DNA of 64,000 nt from positions 21,739,201 to 21,803,200 of the forward strand of contig OW799235.1 in the NCBI GenBank assembly GCA_941918925.1, in the 5' to 3' direction. Both the position numbers and the translations under genes were made by a program. This stretch comes from Phyto melanocephala. Taxonomy: Eukaryota > Arthropoda > Insecta > Diptera > Rhinophoridae. Below are positions 23,150-34,738 of this stretch, piece after piece. Position 1 is the stretch's first letter. Every line of letters starts with the position of its first letter. The notes under the pieces were generated by a model. The model had not been told where the DNA came from and did not search any database. It was given only the letters and a program-made list of their open reading frames with translations.

Positions 23150-23564
23150 ATATTGGAACCATACAAAAGCCTGTATAATACAAGGAACAATGAAAAAGTT
23201 GAAATCCAAAATGTCGTCCAAAAAAAAAAAGGCGAATATATGTTCAAACATAGTAATTATGGCATTGTCGACTTTTATCCCCACAATACGGGTACCAAAT
23301 AGAAAAGCTTGACCAGTAGAATACAGTCAAATATGAAAAAGTTAAAATCCAACATGGCGTCCTTAACAAAATGGCGAATATTTTTTTTCTCAACCCATCA
23401 ATATGGGTATCAAATGAAAGGGCTAGACTAGTAAAATACAAATAATTATGAATAAATTCAAAATCAAAGATGACGTCGGAAATGGCATATGACATTAAAT
23501 CTTAGCTAGGCTACGATGTGGTAATTATCAGATTCTGCACGGCCAAAAATAGAATTCTCACTTG
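23150..23564 (+). mobile_element. Type II hairpin-ended repeat
   Basis: Three imperfect tandem units (starting near 23,150, 23,287 and 23,402, ~115-135 bp) each carry GGGTA(T/C)CAAAT..AAAGGGCT..ACTAGTAAAATAC and AAATCCAA(A/C)ATGGCGTCC..AAAATGGCGAATAT. The element closes with GATTCTGCACGGCCAAAAAT..TCTCACTTG followed by TTT. That terminus matches the type I repeats although the body is unrelated. No coding capacity. Confidence 0.6.
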
Positions 23565-23569
23565 TTTAA

Positions 23570-25550
23570 AGTAAATTTTCTACAAATGTGCTATTTTTAG
23601 TAAATTTTTCGTAAAGTTGCTATTTTTAGTACGCTTTTACAATACTGGCCATTTTCAATAGCATTTTCGAGTAAGTATTTGCTATTAATATCCATTTTTT
23701 AATTCTTATTCACCATCTCTTAACAGGATTATGTTTTCTTATTTTTCCCCAAGTACTTAGATTAATACTCAGTAAAAGCTTTTCTCTTACTGTAATCCAT
23801 GTAGTTAGAGCAGTAGTTTTTGTTGGTCAGTAGTAATTGTAGCAATAGCAGTCATCATAGTAATAATAGTTTTAGTATAGATTTCCTCATCATTGGCTTT
23901 CATGTTTGTTGTTTAAAAAAAAGAACTCCATTTACATTTACAAAAGTCAAAAGAGAGTTAGAGTATGGAAACAGTAAAAAAAGAGTACATTCTCTGTCTA
24001 TGATTGTTGGATTAAAAGTGCTTAAAGTCATTAATGATTTCCGTTCTGTACTGCTCATTTCATTTCAACTTACAGTTCCACTTATGCAAACACTAAATCC
24101 ACACTGGTCATTTACTGTTCTTAATGCTAGAATGTCTCTTTTTATACGAAATTATTTTATTTTTCCATTTTACTTTACCAAGCTTTAGTATACTCTCACA
24201 CACACATGGGCAGATTTAGAAAGCAATTATGTATGTATACTATACTATATACAGTCGTTTTATTTAACGTAGTATATAGAAATAACGATGAACTTTAATG
24301 CTAGTATGTACATACATACATAGATGTATAATAATGTTTTTTTATTGCCGAACTTTAGTTTTTATGAAGGTGGTAAACTTAATGTTAAGGTCTTACTTAA
24401 ATAATATAATTCAAAATAAAACCAAAAGTTAAATGAAAAAAAAAAGAAAATATACTAATTTAGAAAAGGTTTCGTAAATTAAGCTTTGAAAGGAAATATT
24501 TTTTTTATTAAAAATGTTATTGTTCATTTTTATTAATTTACCTTTAAATTTGTGGGATAATCAAGTGTCCTGTAGCTGAAAAGATAAGAAAGAAAATGAT
24601 GTTGTTAGATATATTTTGGGAAACTAATTAGGAAAGGAATAATTTCTTTTAATAATTAGTTATTTACTTAAGGGAACTGTTTATGACACACATTTGAGTG
24701 TATTCACAGAAAGTGCTAAGTCTCATATTGTCATACCCAGCAAAAACTAGGTATAACTTGCTCTTACTAAACAACACACTTTTTAACGGCTATTACATAT
24801 TGTCGGCCTTACTTAGAAGTATTTAAGTAATGACTTGATTTATAATGTGATACGTTTGTACTTATTTTCAGACATTTGCTGAGCTACACAATACAATTTT
24901 TGTTGCGAAATTTGCTAAACGCCATTCAAATAAATAACTTTTTAGAGTTCTTATTTAGTTTAATACCCCTACAAGAACAGTGACGGTCATTTAACCGGTT
25001 ATATGACTGGTATTAGTGACTGATATATCGGTTATTGCGTAAAACAAAGTTTCTATTAGTTTCTTAAGGGCAATGTGAAAAAAATTACTGAAACTTTTGT
25101 GTACATGTGATTTTGCGTCTTTCTTTTACTTATTAGTTTTGTGGACTGCAAAACATATATCTGGACTACTTACACTACAGCTATTTCTAATCAAATATAA
25201 TATAAATAGTAGTCACACTTACATATATACATATTTCGGTTAAAGCTAACTAGTCACACTTAACGTATATATCAGTCAAAGCTAACTCGTACAATAAAAC
25301 AAATTTATTATCTTTTATATTATTTTTATAATATTTTTCATTACATCACTTTTTTTATCACAATATCTCACGTTGATTTCATTGCTTCCTGCAGGGGCTC
25401 ATCTTAATCCTTTTCCATGGTGTTAGCGTCATTGGTGTTACGGCTGGAATTGCTAAAAGCAAAAATTACGAGAATATGCAAAGGCATTTACTTATTTATG
25501 TTTGGCTGCTACCTTTCCTACTCAACTTTTATTTCTCGAGTATTTTATAA
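23570..25550. other. No gene; short direct repeat at 25,210-25,290
   Basis: AT-rich DNA. Around 25,210-25,290, AGTCACACTTA..TATATA(T)C..GT(T/C)AAAGCTAACT occurs twice in tandem (~42-bp period). Nothing else was identified; the 122-codon frame at 23,820 has no recognisable motif. Confidence 0.4.
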
Positions 25551-25557
25551 AAAACCT

Positions 25558-25690
25558 GGGGCCGAATTACGGCATTCGAACGTGATCGAAATTGTAAAAT
25601 TTTTTTATTAGAGTCTCTATACCTAAAGCACAGCGAACTCGATCGTTCGAGTAAAATTTCGATCGTGATCGAATGCCGTAATTCGGCCCC
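25558..25690. mobile_element. Palindromic MITE (GGGGCCGAATTACG ends)
   Basis: Arms of about 36 bp: the left starts GGGGCCGAATTACGGCATTC and continues GAACGTGATCGAAATT; the right is the reverse complement with one or two differences. The loop of ~60 bp contains a further GATCGTTCGAG. Flanks CCTG and CCTGG suggest a short duplication that overlaps the palindromic ends. It is non-coding and strongly able to form a hairpin. Confidence 0.75.
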
Positions 25691-25852
25691 TGGTCGAAAG
25701 AACAGCCAATTTTTTAATAAAATTAATTTTTGTCACACTGAATTAAAAATTTTACGCAATAATTTTCCAATATTTTTTTAAACGTCAAGAAATCAACATA
25801 CATTATTTGTCTCACTCTTGCATACACATTATTTTTCTTGTTGCAGTAACTA

Positions 25853-26778
25853 CCCAGCCTGCAAAATTGTCCGACATCTGTCAGATGTCTGTAAGAAATG
25901 TCGACAAACAAGTAAGAATTCTATACGAATTCTGTCAGACTTCTGACCGCCAAACATATGAAGTGGTTGACACGAATTCTGACAGACATGTCGTGGGAAA
26001 CTCTGAGTTTTTTACCGACGTGTCTGACAGAAATCTAACAGAAATCTGAAAGAAAAAGCAGGGAATTTCGGATTTATTATACGACATTCGTATGGATTTC
26101 TGACAGATTTCTGAAAGTTTGTCGGATGTTTGTCTGAAATATTTAATAAAATAAAACTCAGTTTTATGTTATATTTTTTTATTCATTTAATTTATAACTT
26201 AATTACATATATTCATATACATTGTTTATATGCCACATATAATAGTTAAAACAATTATTTTAAATATTTTAAGCTAACTTCAAAAACCAAATACGCATCT
26301 TTATGAACATTTTGTCGAAAAGCCTGACCTGACACTCTTTTTATATACATATATTGTTTATTAATCACAAAACAATCACTTTCTATAATTCTTTTAAACT
26401 TTTTTAACACACCAATAAATTAAATTTTTTAATATCACCTATTTTGTTGCACTTTATGACTTAAATAAAAAATTTGTAAAACAAACAAAATCAAAATTAC
26501 AAAATTGGTAAAGGCAAAAAATTGCGTTTTAATTTGTAAAGAAAAAAAAACAACTTAGAAATTTCTGTACGAAATCTATCAGACATGTCGGTAAACAAAA
26601 AATAATAAAATCCCTTCGACATGTCGGTACAAAATCAGTCAGAAATCTATCAGACGTGTCGTACATTAAATTTCCCAGACATGTCTTACAGAAATCTGTA
26701 CGAAATGTCCGTAAAATAAGTCAGATATTTGTAATACTTGTCTGATTCAGACATTGTCGTACTTTTGTGCAGGCTGGG
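25853..26778. mobile_element. TIR element with TA duplication, repeat-rich ends
   Basis: CCCAGCCTGCAAAA at 25,853 is mirrored by TTTTGTGCAGGCTGGG ending at 26,778, with TA on both sides (25,851-25,852 and 26,779-26,780). About 200 bp at each end is packed with short motifs (GACATGTCG, GTCTGACAGAAATCT, AGAAATCTGT) in both orientations. The 450-bp middle is plain AT-rich. No transposase is present; the 80-codon frame at 25,807-26,049 crosses the TIR and is an artefact. At 926 bp with TA duplication, it is a non-autonomous DNA transposon, probably mobilised by a Tc1/mariner-type enzyme. Confidence 0.85.
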
Positions 26779-26780
26779 TA

Positions 26781-27437
26781 TATATTAAATTGCTACAATA
26801 GTGTTAGTACAAACATTTTGTATGTGTTAGTTTCAGTCATTTATTTCTTGTAGGGACGCTTAGGGTATACGTAATAATGATTTTGACAACAGCGGCAAAG
26901 CATTTAATTAACAAAGTAATGACTTATAGGTTTTTAAATTTCAAATTAATGCATCGCAGAATAATAAAACCGAAATTTCGTCCTTAAAAGAAGCGAACGA
27001 CTTCTGTAAGTCCATAATAGTAATGGGTTATTTAGGTCACTAAAATCTTATATGTTGCTATTAAAGTAAGTACTTATTTAAGTCCCTATTTATAGACGAG
27101 CGTTATAAGTACTTATTTGAGTCTCTATTTGTAAGCAAGCGTGGAAAGTACTTGCGTTCAATGACATCGCCGTGTTGAAATATTGGGTTTAGATGCCAAA
27201 TTGTAAGGAGTGAAGAACTGTTTTCTAAAACTTTCAACTCATTATTTTGTAATGTGTTATTTTGCTGGGCAATGTCACAATTACTAAGAAAATATAAAGT
27301 TGTTGAAAAATGTACTGTTTGCTGTAAAATTTGTAAATCAATTGAAAGTTTTGATATATAAAAATATTATGACAATACGTCGCTTAGAACAACTTGTGAA
27401 TTCACCAATTTTCCTAAGACAACCTAGTTTAAAAAAA
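26781..27437. other. No gene; ~41-bp tandem pair at 27,066-27,150
   Basis: AAGTACTTATTTAAGTCCCT..TATAGACGAGCGTTA is followed by a near copy (AAGTACTTATTTGAGTCTCT..GTAAGCAAGCGTGGA) and a third partial start (AAGTACTTGCG). Nothing else was seen. Confidence 0.5.
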
Positions 27438-27438
27438 A

Positions 27439-28226
27439 ACGAGTAAGAGCGCTATATTCGGCAATGCCGAATCTTATATACCCTTCAAAACGTGTAGTCA
27501 TGCATAACAGTAGTTTGTATCACCATTCATCTCATATAAAATACGTACAAACATATAAAAAACACACATATATAAAAACATCCCATTGTAAAATTATAAA
27601 TTTACGTATGTATGTTAAAAAAAAAAATAAAAAAAAATTAAAAAAATTAAAAAAAAAAAATTAAAAAAAAAAAAAATTAATTAAATAATAAATATAAAAC
27701 AAACAAAAAATAAAAAAATTAAAAAAATAAATAAAAATATATATAATACATACATATATTAAATAAAAAATAAAAAAAAAATATAAAAAAAAATTTTAAA
27801 AAAATATAAAAAAATTTTTTTTGCCTCAGCTGGGATTCGATGCCTCGGTTACTCTAACCAGTATACACGTTTGTATGCATGTATGTTGTTGTTGTAATGT
27901 TGTTTTTGTGAAAAAAAATCGAGGTGGTCGTGGGTGTTTGCTCATATCTCAGTTGTTTATGTACCGATGTGATTTTTAATACCGATCTACTCCCGAATAT
28001 TTCCGATATTTTAATACCTCATCCGGGTCAAGGCGATGTCTAGGGGCTTCAAAACGTTGATTTCAACATACACACGGACAGAAGGACAGACTGACAGAGC
28101 TTAATCAACTCCTCTATTCAAAAGCTTTCAGAAAATATATAGTTTATGGGGTCGGAAATGAAAATTGTAGAAATTTCACACGGAATGACAAACCTATATA
28201 TACCCTTTTTTACTGTGTGTAGGGTA
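27439..28226 (-). mobile_element. Type I hairpin-ended repeat, copy B
   Basis: On the plus strand it begins CGAGTAAGAGCGCTATATTC, has the hairpin ATTCGGCAATGCCGAAT, then TATATACCCTTCAAAACGTG. It continues through an A-rich block (27,604-27,815), the tRNA-like CTGGGATTCGATGCCTCGGT, GAGGTGGTCGTGGGTGTTTG, TCAGTTGTTTATGTACCGAT, GTTGATTTCAACATACACAC and TTTATGGGGTCGGAAATG. It ends with TATATACCC..TACTGTGTGTAGGGTA. It is the reverse complement of the copy at 51,137. Short open frames inside are accidental. Confidence 0.8.
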
Positions 28227-28229
28227 AAA

Positions 28230-29650
28230 AAATCTATTAAAGAGTTAAAACTATTTAAAGACCGTTTTATATTCGGCAGTATCTTGTGATGACACTCTTC
28301 TACAAAAGATTCCTTAAGGTAGTTATTTTTCCATAGAAAAATGCCTTTTAAAACACAGTCCAAATTAAAGAGATTTTTTATAAAAGCTTACTATGTTAAG
28401 TATGCTACTTGCTGGCGATTTAAAAAAATGTGTTCTCATTTTATTTACTAACTTACAACATCTGTGGATATTCTCATTATATTTTATTTAAATTTAATAG
28501 TTTCGATAATATAATAATTTGTTTTATATATTAAAATTATATTAAATTTCTCTGTTGTTAACGCTTATTCAGTCAGTTACACTCTACTCTGTCTTTGTAA
28601 TAGAAAACAAATTATAATATTTTTTTTTTTTTCAAAAATTATATTTTCAGTTACTTTCCATGTCCCCTTGAAATACTATATTTTTTTTTTTTGCCATGCT
28701 CTATTAGTTGTTTTTGCTATTGGTATTTTGTTATGCCTTTGGAAAACAACAAATTCTATGTACAAACATATACACTTATATTTATGTATATATTTTTTAA
28801 TTTGATTTTCTATGGCTGATAACACAGCCACACTTACCAATAAAGCTCGCATCTATGGCCAATATTTACAATATATAGCAAATAACGAAATATATTGAAA
28901 AAAAATAAGTAAACTGAAAATATTGAATCAACATGAACTACTTTGCCATTCACAAACGTCCATAAAAAAATTCTCGTAAAAAATGGAGTGTGTTTGAGAG
29001 AGAGAGGGGGGTGCAAGAGACGTTTGTTATCGAAAAAAAAAACTGTTTAAAGGCGTGAACCCATTGAAATTCAGGCACTCAACAAGTTTTCATCTTTAAC
29101 GATTCTTTACAGTTTCCCGTCTAAAATAATCACACACAAAAACAACAACAACAACAATAAGCTATGAATTTAGCTCCATTTCATACAACAGGTATTTCAG
29201 TTCACTTCTTTTTATTTCCACATTTTTAACTTGATTTTTTTTTCCATCACTCGCTGTATTTAAAGTTTGTAAATGTGGCTGATTTTGTGGTTTAATGCTA
29301 ATATTATGGGGGTTTTTCAAAGCACTCCAGTTATATTTTTGTTGAAGTGCTCTCAACCAGAAACTGTTATTTCTCGTTATCGCTTAAAATAAAATAAAAA
29401 CCAAAAAAAATAAGAAAAATATTTAACAGTTTATAAAATTATAAAAATTATAGAAATATGTATGGATGTGTATATAAAGAAAATAAAAAAAATTAAGCAG
29501 AGGAAATTTGAAAATAAGTTGGCTTAAACAGCAGCAATAAAGAGAAACTGAAATTATTAAAAAAGAGATTTTGTAGGAAATGTTCTATATACAAACATAA
29601 ATTTTTTTAAATATTTAAAAACAAGAAAAATATACATATTTATTTATATA
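28230..29650. other. No gene recognised
   Basis: AT-rich DNA with homopolymer runs and a GAGA-rich stretch near 28,994-29,010. Nothing identified. Confidence 0.4.
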
Positions 29651-29654
29651 TAAA

Positions 29655-29700
29655 TTAGCTGACCCGACAAACGTTGTTCTACAATGTAAATTATTTAAAG
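29655..29700 (-). mobile_element. Helitron 3' terminus fragment
   Basis: TTAGCTGACCCGACAAACGT is, on the minus strand, ...GTCGGGTCAGCTAA followed by T. CTRR at the end, a GC-rich motif just before it and insertion next to T fit the 3' end of a Helitron. Only the terminal tens of bases are recognisable. Confidence 0.55.
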
Positions 29701-29814
29701 AGAAAATTTTGATACTCAAATACAAAAAAAAACTAAGCAGTAGGGATGGGTGTAGGGGGATGTGTTAAGACTGAAAAATAACAAAACACCAAATATTAAT
29801 CTTTTAAACTCATT

Positions 29815-30225
29815 GCACCTGGTAATTTTTGCAAACGATACGGCCACTCTTTACTGGAGAATGTTTGCCAATGACGTTTTACTGACCTTTCGAAGGCCAT
29901 AAATGAAATATCGATGTATTAGAGAAATCGAAAATCACGCAAAATAGTGAAAAAACTCAGGCAATTTATTTTACTAGAAAACGGAAATCGTTTTTTTTCC
30001 CACAATTTGACCTAATTTACGCAACACGTCAAACATCTAGGTGTGATACTAGGACTTAAAACTATATTAAAAGATCACATTCCATATATTTTGAATAAAA
30101 TTAATATTGTTATTCCATATGCTGTATCCACTTATAAATCGGAACTCAAGCTGTTAAGAACAAATAGATCATACTCAAGTCAATATTTCATGCAACCATT
30201 CGCGGATCCAGCTTAAGATTTTTGG
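29815..30225 (+). pseudogene. Jockey-like reverse transcriptase fragment
   Basis: The plus strand reads HLVIFANDTATLYW near 29,815-29,860, corresponding to the FADDTA catalytic box with the second Asp region changed (FAND). Further on it reads QHVKHLGVILGLKT, LKDHIPYILNKIN, the VKYLGxxLDxxLxWKxHI segment that follows the catalytic motif in Jockey-type RTs, and then ELKLLRTNRS. Stops separate the blocks. No 5' or 3' end was found; it is hemmed in by a Helitron end and a hAT remnant. Confidence 0.65.
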
Positions 30226-30281
30226 TAACTATAAGTAAAACAAAAATTCTTAATACATAGTTCAATCAAAATAAATATTTA

Positions 30282-30720
30282 TTAAACTACAACGAAAAAT
30301 AAATAATATAAAAAATTTTCTGACATAAAGTTAAAAAGTGTTAAGTTTGGATTAATATCTGGGTCACACATAATTAAAACATCTATCACATTTTCTGGAA
30401 GCTCCTGACATATTTTCCATTTCTGCTGCCAATGCAAAAGTTCAGCTTCAAGCTTAGATTTTATAAGTTTTTTATCTGTTTCTTCGTACTTAAACAAATC
30501 GTCAACAAGGAGTGGAATTAAATTGGTTAAGTCTAATGAATAATGTTTAATGCTTTTTGACTGAAGTATAAAACGTCTTTTGAAAAACGTATTTTTAAGT
30601 CCTGGAGAATAGAATCAATAAGGGAGATGTATCCCTCTATGCGCTACTACTCTTCTACATCTTTTAAAGAATAATTTCGTTTGAATCTTAACTTTTCAAC
30701 TGGAATTTCCATACCAATGG
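30282..30720 (-). pseudogene. hAT-family transposase C-terminal fragment
   Basis: From about 30,720 the minus strand reads KNYSLKDVEE, then ISLIDSILQDL, and the frame 30,497-30,282 gives LIKSKLEAELLHWQQKWKIC, ELPENVIDVLIMCDPDINPN and LTLFNFM. An E/W-rich segment, then ELPxxxxxxLxxCDxxxxPNxxTLL, is the stretch immediately before the hAT dimerisation domain in many insect and vertebrate hAT-derived proteins. The dimerisation motif itself (TLPVSTxxxERSFS in intact members) is not present after it. The upstream catalytic region is missing or too decayed to read. Confidence 0.6.
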
Positions 30721-30760
30721 GAATATCCATCCGCAACAAACCAAAATAACACAACTAACA

Positions 30761-30773
30761 CCCCCCCCCCCCC
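30761..30773. repeat. Poly-C tract
   Basis: Thirteen consecutive C, followed by ACCGGGG. Unusual in such AT-rich DNA and a likely site of sequencing-length error. Confidence 0.9.
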
Positions 30774-31071
30774 ACCGGGGTTCACGCTTTCAAGCAACCA
30801 TGCTTTACGCAGCCCCTGTATAGGGAACCAGTTCAAAATACCACATCAAGAAATAACAAATTGCCTAAAACAAATTACTTAAGATGATTTTTAATCTTTC
30901 TGAACAAGCGCATAGTAAGAGTTTATTACTATCTTAGTAGATAGTAGGTTTTAAGTATAACTTAAATTTAATTATAATCGAAAACATTTTTGGATAGGGT
31001 TTTGTAACTTTTTCCTTTTACTCTGTATTTATTTATGTATAAAAAAATAATATCGGCTTCATATTCGAATG

Positions 31072-31299
31072 CTAGACGACAAAATAAATCGATTTTACTT
31101 GTTGGCGTTGTTGGTCGTTATTTCTAAATCTGTCGAATACAATTCGACGCCCTTGTCTATGTTCTAATCTTCTTTGGCGATTTTGTTCAGCTCGTGCCTC
31201 TTGTGATAGCGGCTTACGCAACTGTTCCACGTTCACACCTATATCGTTATTATCTAGTTTAATTTGTTCGTCTGTTCTTTGGGTTCTTCTATTTTGCAT
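31072..31299 (-). pseudogene. Helitron-like protein N-terminal fragment
   Basis: The 75-codon frame starts MQNRRTQRTDEQIKLDN, continues EQLRKPLSQEARAEQNRQRR and ends near RIVFDRFRNNDQQRQQ. A highly charged Arg/Gln/Glu-rich start of this style (RTDEQ..., SQEARAEQNRxR) is what I associate with the N-terminal region of insect Helitron Rep/helicase polyproteins. No Rep or helicase motif follows. It could also be another transposon ORF with a basic start. A Helitron 3' end on the same strand lies 1.4 kb away (29,655), in the orientation expected for one deleted element. Confidence 0.4.
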
Positions 31300-31439
31300 T
31301 TCTGTAGATCTAGTCGTATCACAGCCAAAATCAGACCCTTACTGTCCTGCTGGCAAGCAAATTAAATTTAAGTACTTAATGATAGAAAATAGTATACTAA
31401 AAATGTATTTGTTATTATATTATTTTACCTACATTTTTA

Positions 31440-31890
31440 CAAATGCACAAACTTTACTAAGCTGTCAGGGAACGATGGGAGAAAGAACCCACTTGTAAAG
31501 AAACCATATAAGATCTGACTCAATATGGCTATGTATAGGTCGAGATTAGCGATAAATATGCCTAAAATCTATCTAGTGATCATTACTAAATATTGGCTTC
31601 TAAAAATTCATGCGAGAAGATAAAGTATGTTCTATAATTACATCTGCAGAAGTTGCGATGACTGAACATCTCTGTCAGTGTCTGAGATTTAGGGAGCTAT
31701 GACGACGAACTCTATGCCGACAGATATTTAATGAAAAAATATATCTTTCTGAAGTTAATCGGGTTAAAATACACACCCTCATAAGTATGACTGAATGGTT
31801 AAAAAATGATAGCAACCACACGTACACGCGGTAACACAATGGAACTCACGGAGGAACCAAGTTAGCTATGCCTTCAGGAGGACATCGAAC
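31440..31890 (+). pseudogene. Non-LTR retrotransposon ORF2 3' end
   Basis: The plus strand reads LVITKYWLLKIHARR-stop-SMFYNYICRSCDD (about 31,570-31,660), then in the next frame AMTEHLCQCLRFREL and, after a stop, RRTLCRQIFNE...VNRVKIHTLISMTEWL. This matches the LTGHWLLGxHAxRL..YNDYCRSC..EExxEHxLCxCPAL..RR order of I/R1-like ORF2 C-termini. The tail includes GGTAACACAATGGA near 31,832, a typical 3' UTR motif of such elements. Broken by stops and a frame change. It is on the opposite strand to 680-880 and 5,995-6,390. Confidence 0.7.
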
Positions 31891-32866
31891 CAACCTTACT
31901 TTATAATAACATTCGCGATAACTTAAAATTTATATTCGTTACATATACATACAGTGAACTTTAAAGTTTTCGTTTCACAAAAAAGATGGTTGCGGTCAAT
32001 GTAAAAAATCAAATAATGAATTGTAGAACAAAACTACGTAATGTCAGTTTATCAATAACAATAACATATTAAATTAATTAAAAAATTAAAATGAATTAAA
32101 TTAAATTAAATTTCATATATATATTTCTTGAATACCACGCTCACTTTTATTTCTGCGTGTTTAAGTTTATAGATTGACAAAAGTTTAGAATACAGAACTG
32201 TCTAATTCAAAATCTTAATTCATCTGTATAAATGAGATTGCAAAGCCTACATTAACGCCACCTTATTACATTAATATGTTCCTTGAAAAGGTTTTTAATT
32301 ACTATGAGATTGTGTTGCTGTATTTTTAACTTCATTTTGCATTATATTATTTGAGATTTTTAATTCGTCATTGGAAAAAATAGTTTGTTTTAAAATGTAG
32401 GAAGAAGGCAGAGGCAGAGAGATGTATGTCCCTGGTAATTATTATCCGTTTCCCTAATGTATCTGATACATAAGAGTCCGTGAAACATATAAAAACTTTA
32501 ACATTTTATTTTAATATATTTATATAATTACGGGGCAGAAGGTTTCCCAGCAACAAATTCAAAGTATTGTAAAGCGAATTGTATTTTTAAGACTTCTAAA
32601 TCAATCATGAAACATCGGATGCTTTTCACAAAATATGCATAAATTCTTTGCACTTATTAGAATCGAGTGCAGTTCATCAATATATTCATGTAAACACATG
32701 ATCTCCAATGACACGCTAATGTTAAAATCATTAACCTAAACTTAATCATTTTGTCGCCAGTTGAACCCCTGCAAATTCACTTTTTCGTCATAGATTTTTT
32801 TGCTTGGTAATAGAAGACATGTTATGTTGAATAAATGAGAAGTACCAAAGGTATCTGAGTATGAAA
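31891..32866. other. No gene recognised
   Basis: AT-rich DNA up to the Helitron insertion. Nothing identified. Confidence 0.4.
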
Positions 32867-33709
32867 TCTATATATATAAAAGTGAAACTCTGTGTGTGTG
32901 TTTGTGTCTGTGTGTGTTAGCTATAGACTCCGAAACTGTAAAACCGATCGGACTCAAACTTTGGCAAGTTGTTGTACACATACCAGGGAGTGTTTATGGG
33001 TGGAAAAAAGTGGGCGGGACTACGCCCATAAAAAATAAGTTATAATTTTAAGCTACTTGCACATGACCGATTTTTCTGAAACTTTGCACACATATCGAGA
33101 AAAGTGGGCGGGGCCACGCCCATACAAAAGTTTTAATTTTGAGTTACTTGCACTGGACTGGTTCTTCTGAAATCTTGCACACATATTGAGCTGTCATGAC
33201 TTTATAATTTCGTGATTAGAAAAGTGTGCAGGGCCACGCCCATAAAAAAAAGTTATAATTTTGAGGTACTTGCACTGGACCTATTTTTCTGAAACTGTGC
33301 ACACATAGTGAGCTGTTATGACTTTACAATTTCTTGAGTAGAAAAGCGGGCAGTGCCACGCTCATAAAAAAGTTATAATTTTGAGGTACTTGCTCTGAAC
33401 CGATTTTTGTTAAACTTTGTACACATATTGAATTGTCATGACTATATAATTTCCTGATTAGAAAAGTGGGCAGGGCTACGCCCATTAAAAAAGTTTTAAT
33501 TTTAAGGTACTTTCACTGGACCGATTTTTCTGAAACTTTGCACACTTATTGAGCTGTCATGACTATACAGTTTCGTAATTAGAAAAGTGGGCAGTGCGAC
33601 GCTCATAAAAAAAGTTATAGTTTTTAGCCTTGCACTTGTATTCGATTAAAATTCAGAATGCGATTAAAATTCATGAAGGGGCGTAGCAACGCGTGCCGGG
33701 ATTGGCTAG
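32867..33709 (+). mobile_element. Non-autonomous Helitron, copy 1 (843 bp)
   Basis: It starts TCTATATATATAAAAGTGAA right after A, and ends GCAACGCGTGCCGGGATTGG-CTAG followed by T. This meets the Helitron rule of 5'-TC, CTRR-3' and insertion between A and T. A small hairpin (GCGT-AGCA-ACGC) lies just before the end. The interior holds about six tandem units of ~120 bp, each with AAAGTGGGC(G/A)GGGCCACGCC, GTTATAATTTTGAGGTACTT, GCAC..GGACCGATTTTTCTGA and AACTTTGCACACATATTGAG. No Rep/helicase coding. It depends on an autonomous partner not present here. Confidence 0.9.
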
Positions 33710-34738
33710 TATTAAATAAATAACAATTGCTTCTGAACAAGAATTTATTAGACTGAAAATAGTAGCCCTTTAATAATGTGGTAATTTTTAACTCGTTTGA
33801 AATATGGTACTAAAAAAGCATTTATACTTAAGAAAATATTTATTAAAACAGCAACTATATGGGTGGTAATTAAGAATTTATGAAAAACATTTCTAATTAT
33901 CATGTGTGTATATACAGAAATAAATGTTAATTGAGTAATCAGTGATTGCATTCCTTTTATCTACTTACATTCACTTTAAGCCAGCAGTACACATGTGTTC
34001 GATATATCTATGGGCATTGACTTTCATATGAATATGGGTTAAATTTGCGGCATTCACTTTTGTTTATTGAACTGATCTAGATTTTAATTTTTATTTTTTG
34101 TATCCAACTGTTGGTCTGTCAATTGTGTATTAAAATAACAATAATAAATATGCACATATACAAACACATTTATTAATGGTATTTTTACGAGTATTTATGC
34201 CAAGTCTATGGGAGGGAGAGAAAAGCCAGACCACAGTTTTTTAAATATTTTTTTCATTTATTATATTTCGACTATACAAAAAATATTTGAAAAAGATTTC
34301 TTTGCTACACAGACAAAAATCCCACAAATGCTAGGCATAATACCTCAGAGTGTATTGCTCTCGTTAATTTGTGTGTGTGTTTTTGGTGAACTCCAAAATA
34401 ATGATTGTTTTATGTATGGGAATTTGTATATACATATGATTGTGTGTATACTACTACATACAGATATATATTTATAAAATAATAATTACAAGTTATTAAT
34501 TTCAATGTTTTATATTAAATGAGTTAAAATAAATAATGGAGATTTGTTTTCCCGTGAAAGCAATCAACATTTAATGTGGGCATTTAAGTAAATTTTACAT
34601 TTTTGGAAAATTAATTGCAAAAAAAACATAGATATTTTAATGAGCATTTTTATTTAATTTAAATTAAGCCTTAAGGGTATTAACACACTTTTAAATTAGG
34701 TATAAATTGAAAACAATGCAGGTGAAACACTTTTTAAA
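33710..34738. other. No gene recognised
   Basis: AT-rich DNA between the two Helitron copies. An 89-codon frame at 34,208 has no recognisable motif. Confidence 0.4.

Noticed and set aside
22919..23302. 127-codon plus-strand frame
   Set aside because: It consists of repeated Phe/Asn/Lys words from AT-rich simple repeat and runs into the type II element.
23820..24188. 122-codon plus-strand frame
   Set aside because: Ser/Asn/Phe-rich with no motif, no splice context and no codon bias visible.
25807..26049. 80-codon open frame
   Set aside because: It crosses the terminal inverted repeat and is made of the subterminal repeat motifs; an accident of the TIR element.
27604..27830. A-rich block as a poly-A retroelement tail
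   Set aside because: The same block sits inside all type I copies with element sequence on both sides, so it is internal.
34208..34477. 89-codon frame
   Set aside because: No motif and a hydrophobic AT-driven composition.
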